A DNA stretch of 6,335 nt from Planctomycetota bacterium (lineage in GTDB: Bacteria; Planctomycetota; Brocadiia; SM23-32), in the NCBI GenBank assembly GCA_018334735.1, contig JAGXLK010000150.1, positions 1-6,335 on the forward strand. The letters are read 5' to 3'. Below, one piece after another: positions 5,864 through 6,335 of this stretch. Position 1 is the stretch's first letter; each line of letters begins with the position of its first letter. The translations under genes were made by a program, and so were the position numbers. Under the pieces are notes generated by a model that was not told the origin of the DNA, searched no databases, and was given only the letters and a program-made list of their open reading frames with translations.

Positions 5864-6335
5864 TTGCGAAACGAACTCCGCAATGGACTGATCGGTTTCT
5901 GGATGCTCAACGATGCCTCCACCGTCGAACAGAAAATCGATTATATGAGGCAGTGTTACGAAGGGGGGATCGAAGGGCTGTGTCTGCATTGCCGTCACGG
6001 CAATCTGATTCCATACGGATCGAGCGAGTGGTTTCGGATGATCGGGTCACTTGTACAGGAAGGTGACCGGCTCGGTATGGACATCTGGCTGTATGATGAA
6101 GATCCGTTTCCGAGCGGCGCGGCCGGCGGGATGGTGACCTCCGAACGACCAGAGTTGGAGGCCACGAAGGCTGTCTTCCAACAAAAACCCGAACTACTTC
6201 AACCGAAGGAGCTATGGTTTATTGGGGAATATCCCGTGATGTGGGCGGGCCTGGTCCCTCGCTCCAAAGACAAGCAGCCGGTAGAGATTACCGACGAGGT
6301 GGGAGTTGTGAGAACCGACTGGTTTATGGTTCCCC
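5864..6335 (+). CDS. Glycoside-hydrolase-like protein (YDEDPFPSGAAGG type), N-terminal part
   Basis: The frame stays open from 5831 to the window end, and about 157 residues are visible after a TTG start at 5864. That TTG is the only conventional start before the conserved region; the nearest in-frame ATG (5903) would cut into it, and the ribosome binding site ahead of it is only a weak purine-rich stretch. The N-terminus reads as the first strands of a TIM-barrel hydrolase: NGLIGFWMLND (7-17), YEGGIEGLCLHCRHG (32-46), then WLYDEDPFPSGAAGG (75-89). The YDE-D-x-(W/F)-PSG-x-AGG signature is typical of large proteins of the GH106 (alpha-L-rhamnosidase) and related GH2-like groups, common in PVC-group and Bacteroidota genomes. 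Such proteins are usually several hundred to over a thousand residues, so most of this gene lies outside. No signal peptide is seen after the TTG, suggesting cytoplasmic action on imported oligosaccharides (inference). The exact GH family is not certain. Confidence 0.7.
   Translation, partial: MRNELRNGLIGFWMLNDASTVEQKIDYMRQCYEGGIEGLCLHCRHGNLIPYGSSEWFRMIGSLVQEGDRLGMDIWLYDEDPFPSGAAGGMVTSERPELEATKAVFQQKPELLQPKELWFIGEYPVMWAGLVPRSKDKQPVEITDEVGVVRTDWFMVP

Noticed and set aside
1..6335. CRISPR array, tRNA, rRNA or insertion sequence
   Set aside because: No regularly spaced direct repeats, no recognisable tRNA or rRNA stretch and no transposase frame are present.

Overview
The window looks like bacterial chromosome, moderately GC-rich by eye, with long noncoding gaps between genes. 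Five genes run on the plus strand (the first and last cut by the window edges) and one on the minus strand. Protein families common in carbohydrate-specialist bacteria (a DegT-type aminotransferase, a PIG-L deacetylase, a Gfo/Idh/MocA oxidoreductase, a large propeller-like protein and a YDEDPFPSG glycoside-hydrolase-like protein) occur together with structured intergenic repeats. This suggests a PVC-group bacterium (Lentisphaerota, Kiritimatiellota or Planctomycetota). That placement is inference from gene style only; there is no marker gene here.

Layout. 1-282: C-terminal end of a DegT/DnrJ/EryC1/StrS aminotransferase. 283-484: noncoding, with an imperfect hairpin. 485-1348: PIG-L/LmbE-type metal-dependent deacetylase. 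1349-1616: noncoding, with a striking three-arm inverted repeat whose arms can pair in three alternative ways. 1617-2645: Gfo/Idh/MocA NAD(P)-dependent oxidoreductase. After a 27-base convergent gap, 2673-3692 on the minus strand encodes a cysteine-rich protein built from two tandem DUF1284-like domains. 3693-3934: divergent intergenic region with a candidate promoter and TCCGT-rich low-complexity sequence. 3935-5827: a 630-residue protein with propeller-like repeats and no signal peptide. 36 bases later a TTG-started glycoside-hydrolase-like gene begins at 5864 and runs off the window.

How the genes may work together. Aminotransferase, N-deacetylase and sugar-type dehydrogenase in one direction fit the handling of an amino sugar or aminocyclitol, either its breakdown (deacetylate, oxidise, transaminate) or its synthesis. 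The propeller and hydrolase-like pair looks like a second transcription unit for glycan use. No gene here fixes the substrate. The least ordinary items are the duplicated DUF1284-like protein, whose first copy has lost part of its cysteine set, and the three-arm repeat at 1482-1543.
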